64,000 bases of DNA from UBA1351 sp963677885. GTDB lineage: Bacteria; Bacillota; Clostridia; Lachnospirales; Vallitaleaceae. The notes under the pieces are model-generated. The model saw nothing but the letters and a program-made list of their open reading frames with translations, did no database searches and was not told where the DNA came from. Made by a program: the position numbers and the translations under genes. This document shows positions 35,710-44,545 of the stretch, piece by piece (positions within the stretch are counted from its first letter, which is position 1; every line of letters begins with the position of its first letter). Where the stretch lies: assembly GCA_963677885.1 (NCBI GenBank), contig OY782500.1, positions 4,774,001 to 4,838,000 on the forward strand. The letters run 5' to 3'.

Positions 35710-36407
35710 ATTTAATAACAGTATCAGGACCGCCTTCATCAGGAAAAACTTCAGTTATAGTTAAAACCATTGGTGCACTCAGGGAACGGGGACATGACGT
35801 AGGTGTCGTCAAATTTGACTGTCTTTATACCGATGATGATCTCATCTATGAAAAGTTGGGCGTTCCGGTAAAAAAAGGGCTTTCAGGTGCTCTTTGTCCC
35901 GACCATTATTTTGTGTCCAACATTGAAGAAGTTGTTCAGTGGGGGAAAAAGCAAGGTGTAGACGTTCTTATTACTGAAAGTGCAGGTCTTTGCAACAGGT
36001 GTTCCCCTTATATTAAAGAAATCAAGGCCATCTGTGTTATCGATAATCTTTCCGGCATCAACACACCAAAGAAAATTGGCCCTATGCTTAAAGCTGCTGA
36101 CATTGTAGTTATTACCAAAGGTGATATTGTGTCTCAGGCAGAGCGGGAGGTTTTCGCCTCTAGAGTCAGGCAGGTAAATCCCAAGGCTGTTACCATGAAT
36201 ATTAACGGTCTGACTGGACAGGGCGCCTTTGAACTGTCTACACTGATCTACAGTGAAGCTGACCATATTGATACAGTAAAAGGCAAGGAACTTAGGTTCT
36301 CTATGCCTTCTGCCCTTTGTTCCTATTGCCTGGGCGAACGTAGAATTGGCGACGACTATCAAATGGGAAATGTACGAAAGATGGATTTAGGTGACAACAA
36401 TGAATAA
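35706..36407 (+). CDS. Cys-rich P-loop GTPase (CobW/HypB-like), function unknown
   Basis: This 233-residue protein has a Walker A motif SGPPSSGKTSV at residues 6-16, a TESAGLCNRCSPY segment near residue 95 that places a CxxC next to a switch-like motif, a TKGD motif in place of NKxD near residue 139, and a C-terminal CSYCLGERRIGDDYQMGNV. CPDHY near residue 63 adds another Cys. The pattern recalls metal-insertion G3E GTPases such as HypB and CobW. It starts within the stop of the solute-binding-like gene and overlaps the ABC ATPase gene. Confidence 0.72.
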   Translation: MNLITVSGPPSSGKTSVIVKTIGALRERGHDVGVVKFDCLYTDDDLIYEKLGVPVKKGLSGALCPDHYFVSNIEEVVQWGKKQGVDVLITESAGLCNRCSPYIKEIKAICVIDNLSGINTPKKIGPMLKAADIVVITKGDIVSQAEREVFASRVRQVNPKAVTMNINGLTGQGAFELSTLIYSEADHIDTVKGKELRFSMPSALCSYCLGERRIGDDYQMGNVRKMDLGDNNE

Positions 36408-37422
36408 GACCCAGTTTTTACAACTTACCATTGAAACAACGATCAATGAATACCCTTTTATGGCTTCCTATTTTGATGACCATAAACATATCTTTGCCAA
36501 TAGGGAAATCTCTGCCAGTCAAAACTTAGAAGGTCTGACAGAAGACCAATTGGAGGACCTGGCAATAGAGATTGAAGCCACTCTAGAGGCTTATCACACT
36601 TATTTTCAGCAGATGTGTGATTTCCTGGGTATTAAAGAAGAAGACAAGGTGAAATCCCTGACGATTTTGCCAGGACATAATAAGTCAAAAGAAGAGGAAA
36701 GTTTTCAAGCCCTGACCATAGAACAAGGTGAGATTATTGCTATCGTCGGACCTACCGGATCAGGGAAGTCCCGTTTGTTGGCTGATATCGAATGGACAGC
36801 TGACAGGGATACACCAACAGGACGAAAAATTCTCATTAATGACCAGGAACCGGATAAAAAATGGCGGTTTTCATCAGGCAATAAACTGGTTGCCCAGTTA
36901 TCACAGAATATGAACTTTGTTATGGATCTGTCAGTTGGTGAATTCGTAGAACTTCATGCAGCCAGCCGTTTGGTGGAAGATATTCCTTTGGTTACCAAGA
37001 AAATCATCGATGAAGCCAATCATTTGGCAGGAGAGGCTTTTGATATTGAGACTCCCATAACCAGTCTTTCAGGAGGCCAATCCAGAGCCCTTATGATAGC
37101 TGATACTGCTATTCTTAGTCAGTCTCCTATTGTTCTGATTGATGAAATTGAAAACGCAGGTATTGACAGGAAAAAGGCCCTGAAGCTGCTGGTCAAGGAA
37201 GAAAAAATAGTTCTTATGGCAACCCATGATCCCATATTAGCTCTCATGGCAGACAAGAGGATTATTATTCGCAACGGAGGTATTGATGATGTGCTCATGA
37301 CCTCCCAGGAAGAAAAAGCCATGCTTCACAAATTGGAAGTAGTCGATAAATATCTTATGGATAAACGTCAACAGTTACGATTAGGCAAGTCACTGAAAAT
37401 GGAAGCCTTACATATAGACTAA
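36400..37422 (+). CDS. Stand-alone ABC-type ATPase with YP-motif N-terminal domain
   Basis: The start is ATG 36400 after AGGTGA (a GTG at 36391 is less likely), giving 340 residues. Residues 1-95 are helical and include TTINEYPFMASYFDDH, similar in style to the N-terminus of the cluster's first protein. The ABC ATPase follows with Walker A GPTGSGKSRLL near 116, signature LSGGQSRALM, Walker B IVLIDEIENAG and a switch His (MATHDP). No permease gene accompanies it. It may therefore be a mechanical or delivery ATPase, as in SufC-type systems, rather than a transporter component. Confidence 0.75.
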   Translation: MNKTQFLQLTIETTINEYPFMASYFDDHKHIFANREISASQNLEGLTEDQLEDLAIEIEATLEAYHTYFQQMCDFLGIKEEDKVKSLTILPGHNKSKEEESFQALTIEQGEIIAIVGPTGSGKSRLLADIEWTADRDTPTGRKILINDQEPDKKWRFSSGNKLVAQLSQNMNFVMDLSVGEFVELHAASRLVEDIPLVTKKIIDEANHLAGEAFDIETPITSLSGGQSRALMIADTAILSQSPIVLIDEIENAGIDRKKALKLLVKEEKIVLMATHDPILALMADKRIIIRNGGIDDVLMTSQEEKAMLHKLEVVDKYLMDKRQQLRLGKSLKMEALHID

Positions 37423-37434
37423 AAGGAGAATATT

Positions 37435-37674
37435 ATGCACGACGGATGCAGCGGTACATTTACCTCAGGAAAAGAAGTTTTGATGAAAGTAAGAATGATG
37501 GGTTTTTCGACTGGTTTTATGCCAGTACCATTACCGGTGGACTGCCAGTGTGGTAACCAGGTGGAAATGTCTACCTTTGAATATAAGTGCCCACATTGTG
37601 GTATGGTATATGCGGTAACACCCTGCCATGCCTTTGACCCTGCCAATATTATGGCATGTGGTAAGGATCTATAG
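37435..37674 (+). CDS. Small zinc-ribbon-like Cys-rich protein
   Basis: This 79-residue protein follows the ABC ATPase by 12 bases with AAAAGGAG before its ATG. Cysteines occur as HDGCSG, VDCQCGNQ, YKCPHCG, TPCHAF and MACGKD, with a CxC...CxxC zinc-ribbon-like pair in the middle. I do not recognise a named family. Being fourth in a tightly packed cluster, it is likely a metal-binding or adaptor partner of the GTPase and ATPase. Confidence 0.65.
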   Translation: MHDGCSGTFTSGKEVLMKVRMMGFSTGFMPVPLPVDCQCGNQVEMSTFEYKCPHCGMVYAVTPCHAFDPANIMACGKDL

Positions 37675-37728
37675 GAACTCCTGTTAAAGAACGAATATAA
37701 TAATCTGTGATTGTTTTAAAGAATGACC

Positions 37729-37757
37729 TTGATACAATATATAGTTAATGGTATACT
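37729..37757 (+). promoter_or_regulatory. Promoter of the cobalamin-riboswitch nrdDG transcript
   Basis: TTGATA (37729-37734), 17 bases, TATACT (37752-37757); predicted start near 37764. Confidence 0.78.
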
Positions 37758-37775
37758 CTTATCAACTACATATTG

Positions 37776-37950
37776 TGTTTAAAGGTCATTTTTGTTAATA
37801 GGGAAGGAAGTGTAAATCTTCCACAGCCCCCGCTACTGTAATTAGGATGAAAGCTGAAAACCACTGTAAGTTATCCGGAACTATGTGTTCGGATTTATGG
37901 GAAGGTCAGTGAGTAAAAAGATCATAAGTCAGGAGACCTGCCTTTAAATG
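37776..37950 (+). ncRNA. Cobalamin (B12) riboswitch
   Basis: Conserved blocks are present in order: GGGAAGGAAGTG, CTTCCACAGCCCCCGCTACTG, GGATGAAAGCTGAAAACCACTG, GGGAAGGTCAGTGAG, and the B12 box AAGTCAGGAGACCTGCC (about 37927-37943). P1 is TTTAAAGG (37778-37785) with CCTTTAAA (37941-37948). It precedes the anaerobic ribonucleotide reductase genes. B12 switches of this class normally repress, so B12 should lower NrdDG. Confidence 0.93.
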
Positions 37951-38061
37951 TCAATCAAACTTCGGTGGGAAGTGAAAGATTTGAAAGTGGATTTTCGTGA
38001 TGTCGATAGTGATTAGCCTGTTTTGCGAAATCCTGTCCTATTGGACCTGTCTTTTATTGTA

Positions 38062-38080
38062 CCGCCATACATCATGGAGG
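38062..38080 (+). promoter_or_regulatory. Hairpin sequestering the nrdD ribosome binding site
   Basis: CCGCCAT (38062-38068) pairs, with one mismatch, with ATGGAGG (38074-38080), which is the nrdD Shine-Dalgarno region. No terminator with a T-run is seen after the aptamer, so translational control is more likely than attenuation. A GGATTTTCG/CGAAATCC stem lies between the aptamer and this hairpin. Confidence 0.5.
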
Positions 38081-38089
38081 TATTTTTTT

Positions 38090-39937
38090 ATGCAAGTAAG
38101 AAAAAGAAACGGTGGGATTTCTGAGTTTGAGTGCCATTCACTGGTTGGGGCAACTATTAACCTGATGAATAATTACCTGGATAACAGGGATTGGCAGGTT
38201 AAGGAAAATGCCAATGGATCGGATAAATCAGTTATGGCTCTATATAATTATACAAGGGAAGAATTTGTTAAATTATACTGGCTCCATGAAATATACCCGG
38301 TGGAAGTGGCTAATGCTCATGAAAACGGGGATATCCATATCCATGACTTAGGTTTTCTATCACCTTATTGTTCCGGCTGGGACCTTCACCAATTAATCAG
38401 GGATGGTTTTCGTGGAGAACGTCAGACCAGTGGGCCGGCGAAGCACCTGTCGACGATTTTGGGACAGTTGGCCAATTCTATCTTTGCTACCCAGTTGGAA
38501 AATGCAGGAGCCCAGGCCTTTTCTTCCTTTGATACATATTTAGCTCCTTTTATCAGGTATGACCGTCTTTCTTATGATGAAGTCAAGCGTTTAATGAAAT
38601 CCTTTATCTTTGAGATAAATATGCCGATGCGGGTTGGCGGTCAGGCTCCATTCTCAAACCTGACCTTTGACTTATCCTGTCCTAAGAACATTGCTGGCAC
38701 AGCTGTTATTATTGGTGGACAGATGATGGATACAACCTATGATCAGTTTCAGGAAGAGATGGATATGATCAATAAGGCTTTTACAGAGTGTATGACGGAA
38801 GGGGATGCAGAAGGTAGACTCTTCACTTTTCCAATTCCGACCCTTAATGTAGATAAGGATTTCCCCTGGGATAGACAGGTTGTCAGGGACTGGATTGCCT
38901 TAACTGTTAAATTTGGCGTCCCCTATTTTGCCAATTTCATTAATTCAGATTTGTCACCGGAGGACGCAAGGTCTATGTGCTGCAGATTACGTCTTGACCA
39001 ACGGGAACTCAGAAAAAGAGGAGGAGGTTTGTTTGGATCTAATCCTCTAACCGGCAGTATCGGTGTCGTCACGGTGAATCTTCCTCGAATCGGATACAGG
39101 TCCAGAACTAAAACTGAATTTTTTGAACGCTTAAAAAACCAAATGGAAATAGCAGTGGAATCATTGGAGCTCAAGAGAAAATATTTGGAACGGTGGACGG
39201 TGGATGGTTTATACCCCTACTGTAGAATCTATTTAAAGCCGGTTTTTGATAAATCAGGTAAATACTGGTCCAATCATTTTTCCACCATTGGATTGGTCGG
39301 TATGAATGAAGCACTTCTGAATTTTATGGGTAAGGATATAGGGTCAGAAAAGGGGCTTGCTATGGCCCATGAGATTATGGATTATATGCGTGATTTTATG
39401 GCTGAAATCCAGGAATCAACGGGTAATATGTATAATCTGGAGGCAACTCCTGCTGAATCGACAGCCTACCGGTTAGCTATGAAGGACAGAAAGCAATTCC
39501 CGGCGATTATATGTCAGGGGTCAGAAGAAATACCCTATTACACCAATTCATCCCAGCTTCCGCCAAACTATACAGAAGATATTTTCGAGGTCATGGACTT
39601 ACAGGATGACCTTCAGACCAAGTATACAGGCGGTACCGTCCAGCATATTTATACAGCAGATACAATTACGGATACTCAGTTGATCAGCAATTTAATCCAA
39701 ACCCTTTTTACCACTTATTCCATGCCTTATATCAGCTATACGCCGACCTTCTCCCACTGCGATAATCATGGTTACATCAAAGGAGAACACTTCAATTGCC
39801 CGACTTGCCATGAGCAAACCCTTGTTTACTCACGGGTAACAGGATATTACCGCCCTGTCCAACGTTTTAATGTAGGAAAACAGAAGGAGTTTGATAATCG
39901 TTTGAAGTTTTCAGTGAGAGAGAGGGCCCTCCAATGA
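38090..39937 (+). CDS. nrdD: Anaerobic (class III) ribonucleoside-triphosphate reductase
   Basis: The start is ATG 38090 after TGGAGG; the frame is open further up but that part lies in the riboswitch leader. The 615-residue enzyme has the C-terminal zinc site (CDNHG, CPTCH) and the glycyl-radical motif RVTGYYRPV. The N-terminus begins like an ATP-cone (MQVRKRNGGISEF) but passes straight into the catalytic barrel, so the allosteric overall-activity domain is missing or reduced. It makes dNTPs without oxygen and needs NrdG to form its radical. The nrdG start overlaps its stop. Confidence 0.94.
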   Translation: MQVRKRNGGISEFECHSLVGATINLMNNYLDNRDWQVKENANGSDKSVMALYNYTREEFVKLYWLHEIYPVEVANAHENGDIHIHDLGFLSPYCSGWDLHQLIRDGFRGERQTSGPAKHLSTILGQLANSIFATQLENAGAQAFSSFDTYLAPFIRYDRLSYDEVKRLMKSFIFEINMPMRVGGQAPFSNLTFDLSCPKNIAGTAVIIGGQMMDTTYDQFQEEMDMINKAFTECMTEGDAEGRLFTFPIPTLNVDKDFPWDRQVVRDWIALTVKFGVPYFANFINSDLSPEDARSMCCRLRLDQRELRKRGGGLFGSNPLTGSIGVVTVNLPRIGYRSRTKTEFFERLKNQMEIAVESLELKRKYLERWTVDGLYPYCRIYLKPVFDKSGKYWSNHFSTIGLVGMNEALLNFMGKDIGSEKGLAMAHEIMDYMRDFMAEIQESTGNMYNLEATPAESTAYRLAMKDRKQFPAIICQGSEEIPYYTNSSQLPPNYTEDIFEVMDLQDDLQTKYTGGTVQHIYTADTITDTQLISNLIQTLFTTYSMPYISYTPTFSHCDNHGYIKGEHFNCPTCHEQTLVYSRVTGYYRPVQRFNVGKQKEFDNRLKFSVRERALQ

Positions 39938-40581
39938 TGATTTCCGGTTTTAATAAATGCTCATTTGTTGACTACGAAGGCAAAAGGGCTGGGGTGATTT
40001 TTACAAATGGCTGCAACATGACATGTCCCTATTGCCATAATATGGACATGGATGAAATCCGGATGGATGAAAACTGGGTATTAAGTTTTCTGGAGAAAAG
40101 AAAGGGACTTTTAGAAGGCATTGTCATATCAGGAGGTGAACCCTGTCTACAGGAGGATTTGGTAGACTTTATCAAAAAGGTTAAGAAACTTGGCTATCCC
40201 ATAAAATTGGACACCAATGGATCCAGGCCTGATCTTCTAAAGCGACTTATTCAGGAAGACCTCATTGACCATATAGCCATGGATATTAAAACCATAGCAG
40301 AAAGGTATGAGGAGGTTTGCGGATTAGCATTTGATAAGGTTGCAGAATCCTTTGAACTGGTCAAATCCTTTTCCTCTTATGAATTTAGAACAACCCTTTA
40401 TCCTGAAATTAAAATCAGTGACATAGAACAACTATGTCACTGGTTAAAGGATCAACCTTATTATCTACAACAATATGTGCCTACGGAGTCATGCAGGTTA
40501 AAACCCTATGACAATGAAGTTCTGATAGAACTTAAGGAAAGATATGATGTCCATCTAAGAGGAAGTATGGTATTTGCCTAA
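39934..40581 (+). CDS. nrdG: Anaerobic ribonucleotide reductase activating protein
   Basis: This 215-residue radical-SAM enzyme has the cluster motif CNMTCPYC (C-x3-C-x2-C) near residue 27 and the ISGGEP motif near residue 67. It generates the glycyl radical on NrdD. Two adjacent ATGs, at 39934 and 39937, are possible starts; the first overlaps the nrdD stop by four bases. It ends seven bases from a convergent gene, with no terminator between them. Confidence 0.93.
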   Translation: MMISGFNKCSFVDYEGKRAGVIFTNGCNMTCPYCHNMDMDEIRMDENWVLSFLEKRKGLLEGIVISGGEPCLQEDLVDFIKKVKKLGYPIKLDTNGSRPDLLKRLIQEDLIDHIAMDIKTIAERYEEVCGLAFDKVAESFELVKSFSSYEFRTTLYPEIKISDIEQLCHWLKDQPYYLQQYVPTESCRLKPYDNEVLIELKERYDVHLRGSMVFA

Positions 40582-40588
40582 GTAAGGT

Positions 40589-42940
40589 CTAGTTAGCCTC
40601 AGTAGACAGCTTCTGTCGAACACCATTTTTTTCAACACCATTCAAATAAATGGACTCAAAGGCAAAGGCATCTACAGGACGACCGGTATAATAGCCCTGA
40701 ACTGTATTACACTGAAGGTCCCTCAGAAGTTGGAGTTGGCCTTCAGTTTCTACACCTTCAGCCAAGGTAGCAATTCCCATACCCTCAGCCATACGGATAA
40801 TAGATTTAATAATAACCAATTCAGTATGATCGGTTTCTATATTCTGAATAAGTTCTCTGGCAATTTTAATGACATCTACATCAAAACGTTTCAAATAGGA
40901 TAGGGATGAGTATCCTGTCCCAAAGTCATCGATGGAAACTTTTATGCCAAGACCGGATAATGAAGTCAGAAATTCTTCCATTTTTGTTGCTGAGCTCATG
41001 GCAGAGTGTTCAGTCAGTTCAATACCAATCCATTCAGGTTTTGCACCCGAGTCTGTGATGGTTTTTCTAAAATCGGGTATAAAATTAAGTCGGTCCAGAC
41101 TTCTGGGAGATATGTTCAGACTCATGATCATATCTTTTTCGTAGTCCCTATTCCATAATTTAATCTGTTCCAAACCGTTTTTAAAGACCCAATCACTGAT
41201 GGAATGTATAGCTCCCACTTCTTCTGCAACAGGTATAAATTCACTTGGACTGATAGAGCCGGCTTTAGCAGAATGCCATCTAACAAGAGCCTCCATCCCG
41301 ATGAGTTTCCCACTGGCAATATCAAATTGAGGTTGGTAGTGGAGATTGAATTCCTCATCATAATTACATTTCTGAAGGAGAAGTTCAATCTGATTTCTTC
41401 TCTCAATTTTCCTGGCTGAGTCACTGGAATGTAGAACATATTTGTGGGAAGACATCTCATTTTTAGCATAATACATGGCGATATCAGCGTATCTAATAAG
41501 CTCTGAAGCGGTAAGGGCATCCTTGGGATATCTTGATACTCCAATTGAAAATTCCATATTAAAGGAATAGTCATCAATAACTATAGGCAAGTTTATGGAG
41601 TATAGAATATCATCAATAAATCCATCTATCTTATCAGCCAGATCTGTTTCAATATAGACACAGAATTCATCACTTCCTATTCGGGCAAGTTTCAGATTCT
41701 GGTTTTCCATTTTTTTAAGTCGGGAGGCTATGATTTTCAGGATACGGTCGCCAAGTTCGTGTCCATGGGTATCATTAACGACTTTAAAACGGTTAATGCC
41801 AATATAGACGACTGAGAATGGCATAAAGGCTTCTTCGGTGATTTTTGTTTCAAGAAGTTCGATAAAATATTCTCTGTTATGTATGCCGGTTAAAGAGTCG
41901 GTTATAGATCTGTAGACCAGTTCTTCATTGACTTTTTCAAGGTCCAAGGTCCTTTCATCCACCAAACGCTCTAATTCTTTTTTTAGTTCCTTTTCCTGAC
42001 TAAGGGTTAATTCAGTAATAATGTTTTTCTGAAGGATGCTGTTAAAAACCATGTATACCATAATACAAATTAGAATAACTGTTAAATGAGTCAAGCTAAT
42101 GAGATCAAGTATATAAAAAAGAATAGGGACAGGCATAACGAAGTAGATAGCCAGAGACCTTCCAATATTTGTGACAAATTGCGGAGTCTCGGAATATTTT
42201 TGTGATGCTGGAGAATAGGTTTCAATGACTGCAGCCAGGGTAATAATTACAAAGGTGAGTAAATACAAGGTATCTGAAAATGAGTTGGCTACATAGGTTC
42301 CGTTCATTCGTTGATATATCTGTATACCATCTGCAAAGATGAAGTTCATGAAGGCAAGGGCAGTTAGTAGAAAATTGACGTTGAATTTTCTTTTTCTAAC
42401 TGATGTAATTAAAACCATTACTAAAAGTGCTGTTGAAAAATTGGCAAGGAGATAGATGGTTATAGAAAGCTGTTTAATAGCTGATAAGTTTAAAAATTCA
42501 TCTTTTGAGAAGAAGATGCCACTGGCAATGCCTAGTACAACAACAATCATAATGATGATATCAAGAAGCATTTGCTTTTTATTCCAATGCTTCACATTGG
42601 CCAAGAAAAAGACAATAATCGTACCAACCATCATGAGGTTGGGAATAAGTAGAAGAAAATCTGTAATGAAATCCATAGAAATGCTGACAGGTGATATATA
42701 ATAGGTCAATACTATGGCTGTTTCAATCAGACCATAAGTAAGCCCCATCATACCGATGAAAAGCCAACCAAACCTAAAGTAGGAGCTTATTTGCTTTTTG
42801 ATTAAGGAAAAGGGGACGATACAAGAGGACAGACCAATTAAGGGTCCCAGAATATCGGAGACAAGAGCACTTGTGTTTTGTGAAAATGTATAAAATGTAA
42901 GCATAATCAACTGTGCAGCAATAAGGAGTATGTATCTCAT
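40589..42940 (-). CDS. Membrane GGDEF-EAL protein (c-di-GMP turnover)
   Basis: This 783-residue protein has about nine hydrophobic helices in residues 1-310, a coiled segment near 315-345 (LTLSQEKELKKELERLVDE), then GGDEF and EAL domains. The GGDEF site reads GSDEF, a conservative change that may lower cyclase activity. The EAL domain looks catalytically complete: MEALVRW, IELTEHSA, DDFGTGYSSLSYLK, AEGVE and VQGYYTGRP. The net role is therefore probably c-di-GMP hydrolysis, with the membrane part sensing an unknown signal. GAGGTG precedes the ATG. Confidence 0.92.
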   Translation of the reverse strand: MRYILLIAAQLIMLTFYTFSQNTSALVSDILGPLIGLSSCIVPFSLIKKQISSYFRFGWLFIGMMGLTYGLIETAIVLTYYISPVSISMDFITDFLLLIPNLMMVGTIIVFFLANVKHWNKKQMLLDIIIMIVVVLGIASGIFFSKDEFLNLSAIKQLSITIYLLANFSTALLVMVLITSVRKRKFNVNFLLTALAFMNFIFADGIQIYQRMNGTYVANSFSDTLYLLTFVIITLAAVIETYSPASQKYSETPQFVTNIGRSLAIYFVMPVPILFYILDLISLTHLTVILICIMVYMVFNSILQKNIITELTLSQEKELKKELERLVDERTLDLEKVNEELVYRSITDSLTGIHNREYFIELLETKITEEAFMPFSVVYIGINRFKVVNDTHGHELGDRILKIIASRLKKMENQNLKLARIGSDEFCVYIETDLADKIDGFIDDILYSINLPIVIDDYSFNMEFSIGVSRYPKDALTASELIRYADIAMYYAKNEMSSHKYVLHSSDSARKIERRNQIELLLQKCNYDEEFNLHYQPQFDIASGKLIGMEALVRWHSAKAGSISPSEFIPVAEEVGAIHSISDWVFKNGLEQIKLWNRDYEKDMIMSLNISPRSLDRLNFIPDFRKTITDSGAKPEWIGIELTEHSAMSSATKMEEFLTSLSGLGIKVSIDDFGTGYSSLSYLKRFDVDVIKIARELIQNIETDHTELVIIKSIIRMAEGMGIATLAEGVETEGQLQLLRDLQCNTVQGYYTGRPVDAFAFESIYLNGVEKNGVRQKLSTEAN

Positions 42941-43048
42941 AGGTTCACCTCAGTCTTGTTATGGCCATAGTTTATCAGAAAATAGTGAAGTCCATAAGCA
43001 TAAGTCGTGAATAAAGTGTTAATAATTGTCAAAAATATTCACTAAGAC

Positions 43049-44317
43049 TTAAAATTTTATCGGAAGAGGATGAGAACCTGCATACAACTCAAAATCCAGA
43101 TAGTCGATATTCATCACAACAATATAATCATCGTAAAAATCGGCTTTTAATTGGAAGGAAGCAGTGAGTATGATTCGGTTGCTAAGTTTTGACCGGTGGG
43201 GTTTGGTAACCCAATCCGTTAATAAAGGATGCTGAAGGGTCTGATAGGTTTCAGCCTGGCCATGATAGGTGCCCTCTGAAAAAAGACCAAAAAGTTCCTT
43301 GTTTCTTTGGTTAAAGTTATGTTTGTTAATATAGGAAGGTGTGGTTTGTACACCTTTTGGATCAATTAAATAGCCACTTTCAATAAAGGGGTACTTGTTG
43401 AGAAAGTTTTTGGCCAATGCATCAATATTATCCAGGGAACTTTCTTTCATCTCATCTCTAAGGACATTGATAAAACCAAGAACATTATTGATGGCATCCC
43501 GTTTTGCATTTTCGTATTTTTTATCAATATGCTGATAAATAAAGTTACGGTCAAAGTCTTCAACAACATGTACAATATCATCGTATGAACAGTCCAGGGG
43601 TTCGGACACAAAGAAACCCTGGATCAGTTGAGCCCCTGCTTCAAGAGAATCATAAACATCCTCCTGGGATTCGACGCCTGTAGAGATTACCAGGATACCC
43701 ATATGATGGGCCAGCGCGATGACCTGGTTAAAGAGTAATCGTTTATAGGTATTATTGGATAAACGGTTAAACATCTGATGATTGATCTTAATGACATCAG
43801 GATTGAAGAAGAGTATCCTATCAAGGTTAAAGTAATTGCGGCCAATGTCGTCAATGGAGATATAGAAGCCTTGTTTTCGTAGTTCTGTAATTAAATCCTG
43901 ATAAGACTGGTTGACGTAATCATTATCTGTAATAAATAGGTTACTGATATCTATAACTACATTTCTTGTTGATATATTGTAGCTTGTGGCTAAATTCAGC
44001 AGATGCTTCTCACTGATTGCATCCAGGAAAAAAGAAGGATTTATATTCAAATATAACATGGCATGGGAATTTTTTGCATGAAAAGTAGAGAACTTCTCAA
44101 AGGTCTTTTTCAGACACACTAAGTCCAGTTGATGTTCAAGCTTTTGCTGTGAGGCGATTTCAAAGAGGTAACCTGGTGGAACCATTAATCCTGTGTTTGG
44201 ATCAACACCCCGTATAAAACTCTCAACGTTGATTGAAGTCGCTTCATTAGGCGAAAGAATAGCCTGAAAAAAAACATTTATTAATTCTTCATCAATGATT
44301 CGTTTAATATCAATCAT
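43049..44317 (-). CDS. Degenerate EAL-domain protein, probable c-di-GMP receptor
   Basis: The ribosome site TGGAGA is best placed for the ATG at 44317 (422 residues), although the frame opens at 44356. Residues 1-235 have EAL topology, but motifs are altered: EAL reads ESF, ELTE reads DISN, DDFGTG reads DDIGRN and AEGVE reads STGVE. Loss of key acidic residues suggests it binds rather than cleaves c-di-GMP. The rest (about 240-422) resembles the PAS-like C-terminal part of YkuI. It lies on the same strand as the GGDEF-EAL gene but with a gap of 108 bases. Confidence 0.8.
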   Translation of the reverse strand: MIDIKRIIDEELINVFFQAILSPNEATSINVESFIRGVDPNTGLMVPPGYLFEIASQQKLEHQLDLVCLKKTFEKFSTFHAKNSHAMLYLNINPSFFLDAISEKHLLNLATSYNISTRNVVIDISNLFITDNDYVNQSYQDLITELRKQGFYISIDDIGRNYFNLDRILFFNPDVIKINHQMFNRLSNNTYKRLLFNQVIALAHHMGILVISTGVESQEDVYDSLEAGAQLIQGFFVSEPLDCSYDDIVHVVEDFDRNFIYQHIDKKYENAKRDAINNVLGFINVLRDEMKESSLDNIDALAKNFLNKYPFIESGYLIDPKGVQTTPSYINKHNFNQRNKELFGLFSEGTYHGQAETYQTLQHPLLTDWVTKPHRSKLSNRIILTASFQLKADFYDDYIVVMNIDYLDFELYAGSHPLPIKF

Positions 44318-44545
44318 AATTTTCTCCATCATAATTTCATGTAATAAGTTTATCACAAAAAATCAGGTCTGAAACTATAGGAAAAAAGTTTTAACAATTT
44401 GTTCATTGAAAGTTTATGTGGACACCTTGAATCTTGTCATGAAGTCCTTAGGTATGCTATAGTGACATAAATAGTTGACGTGATATATATACTAAGGCTA
44501 GCTGATTAGCCCTATATGACATTGAGTAAATTGAAGGAGATTGAG

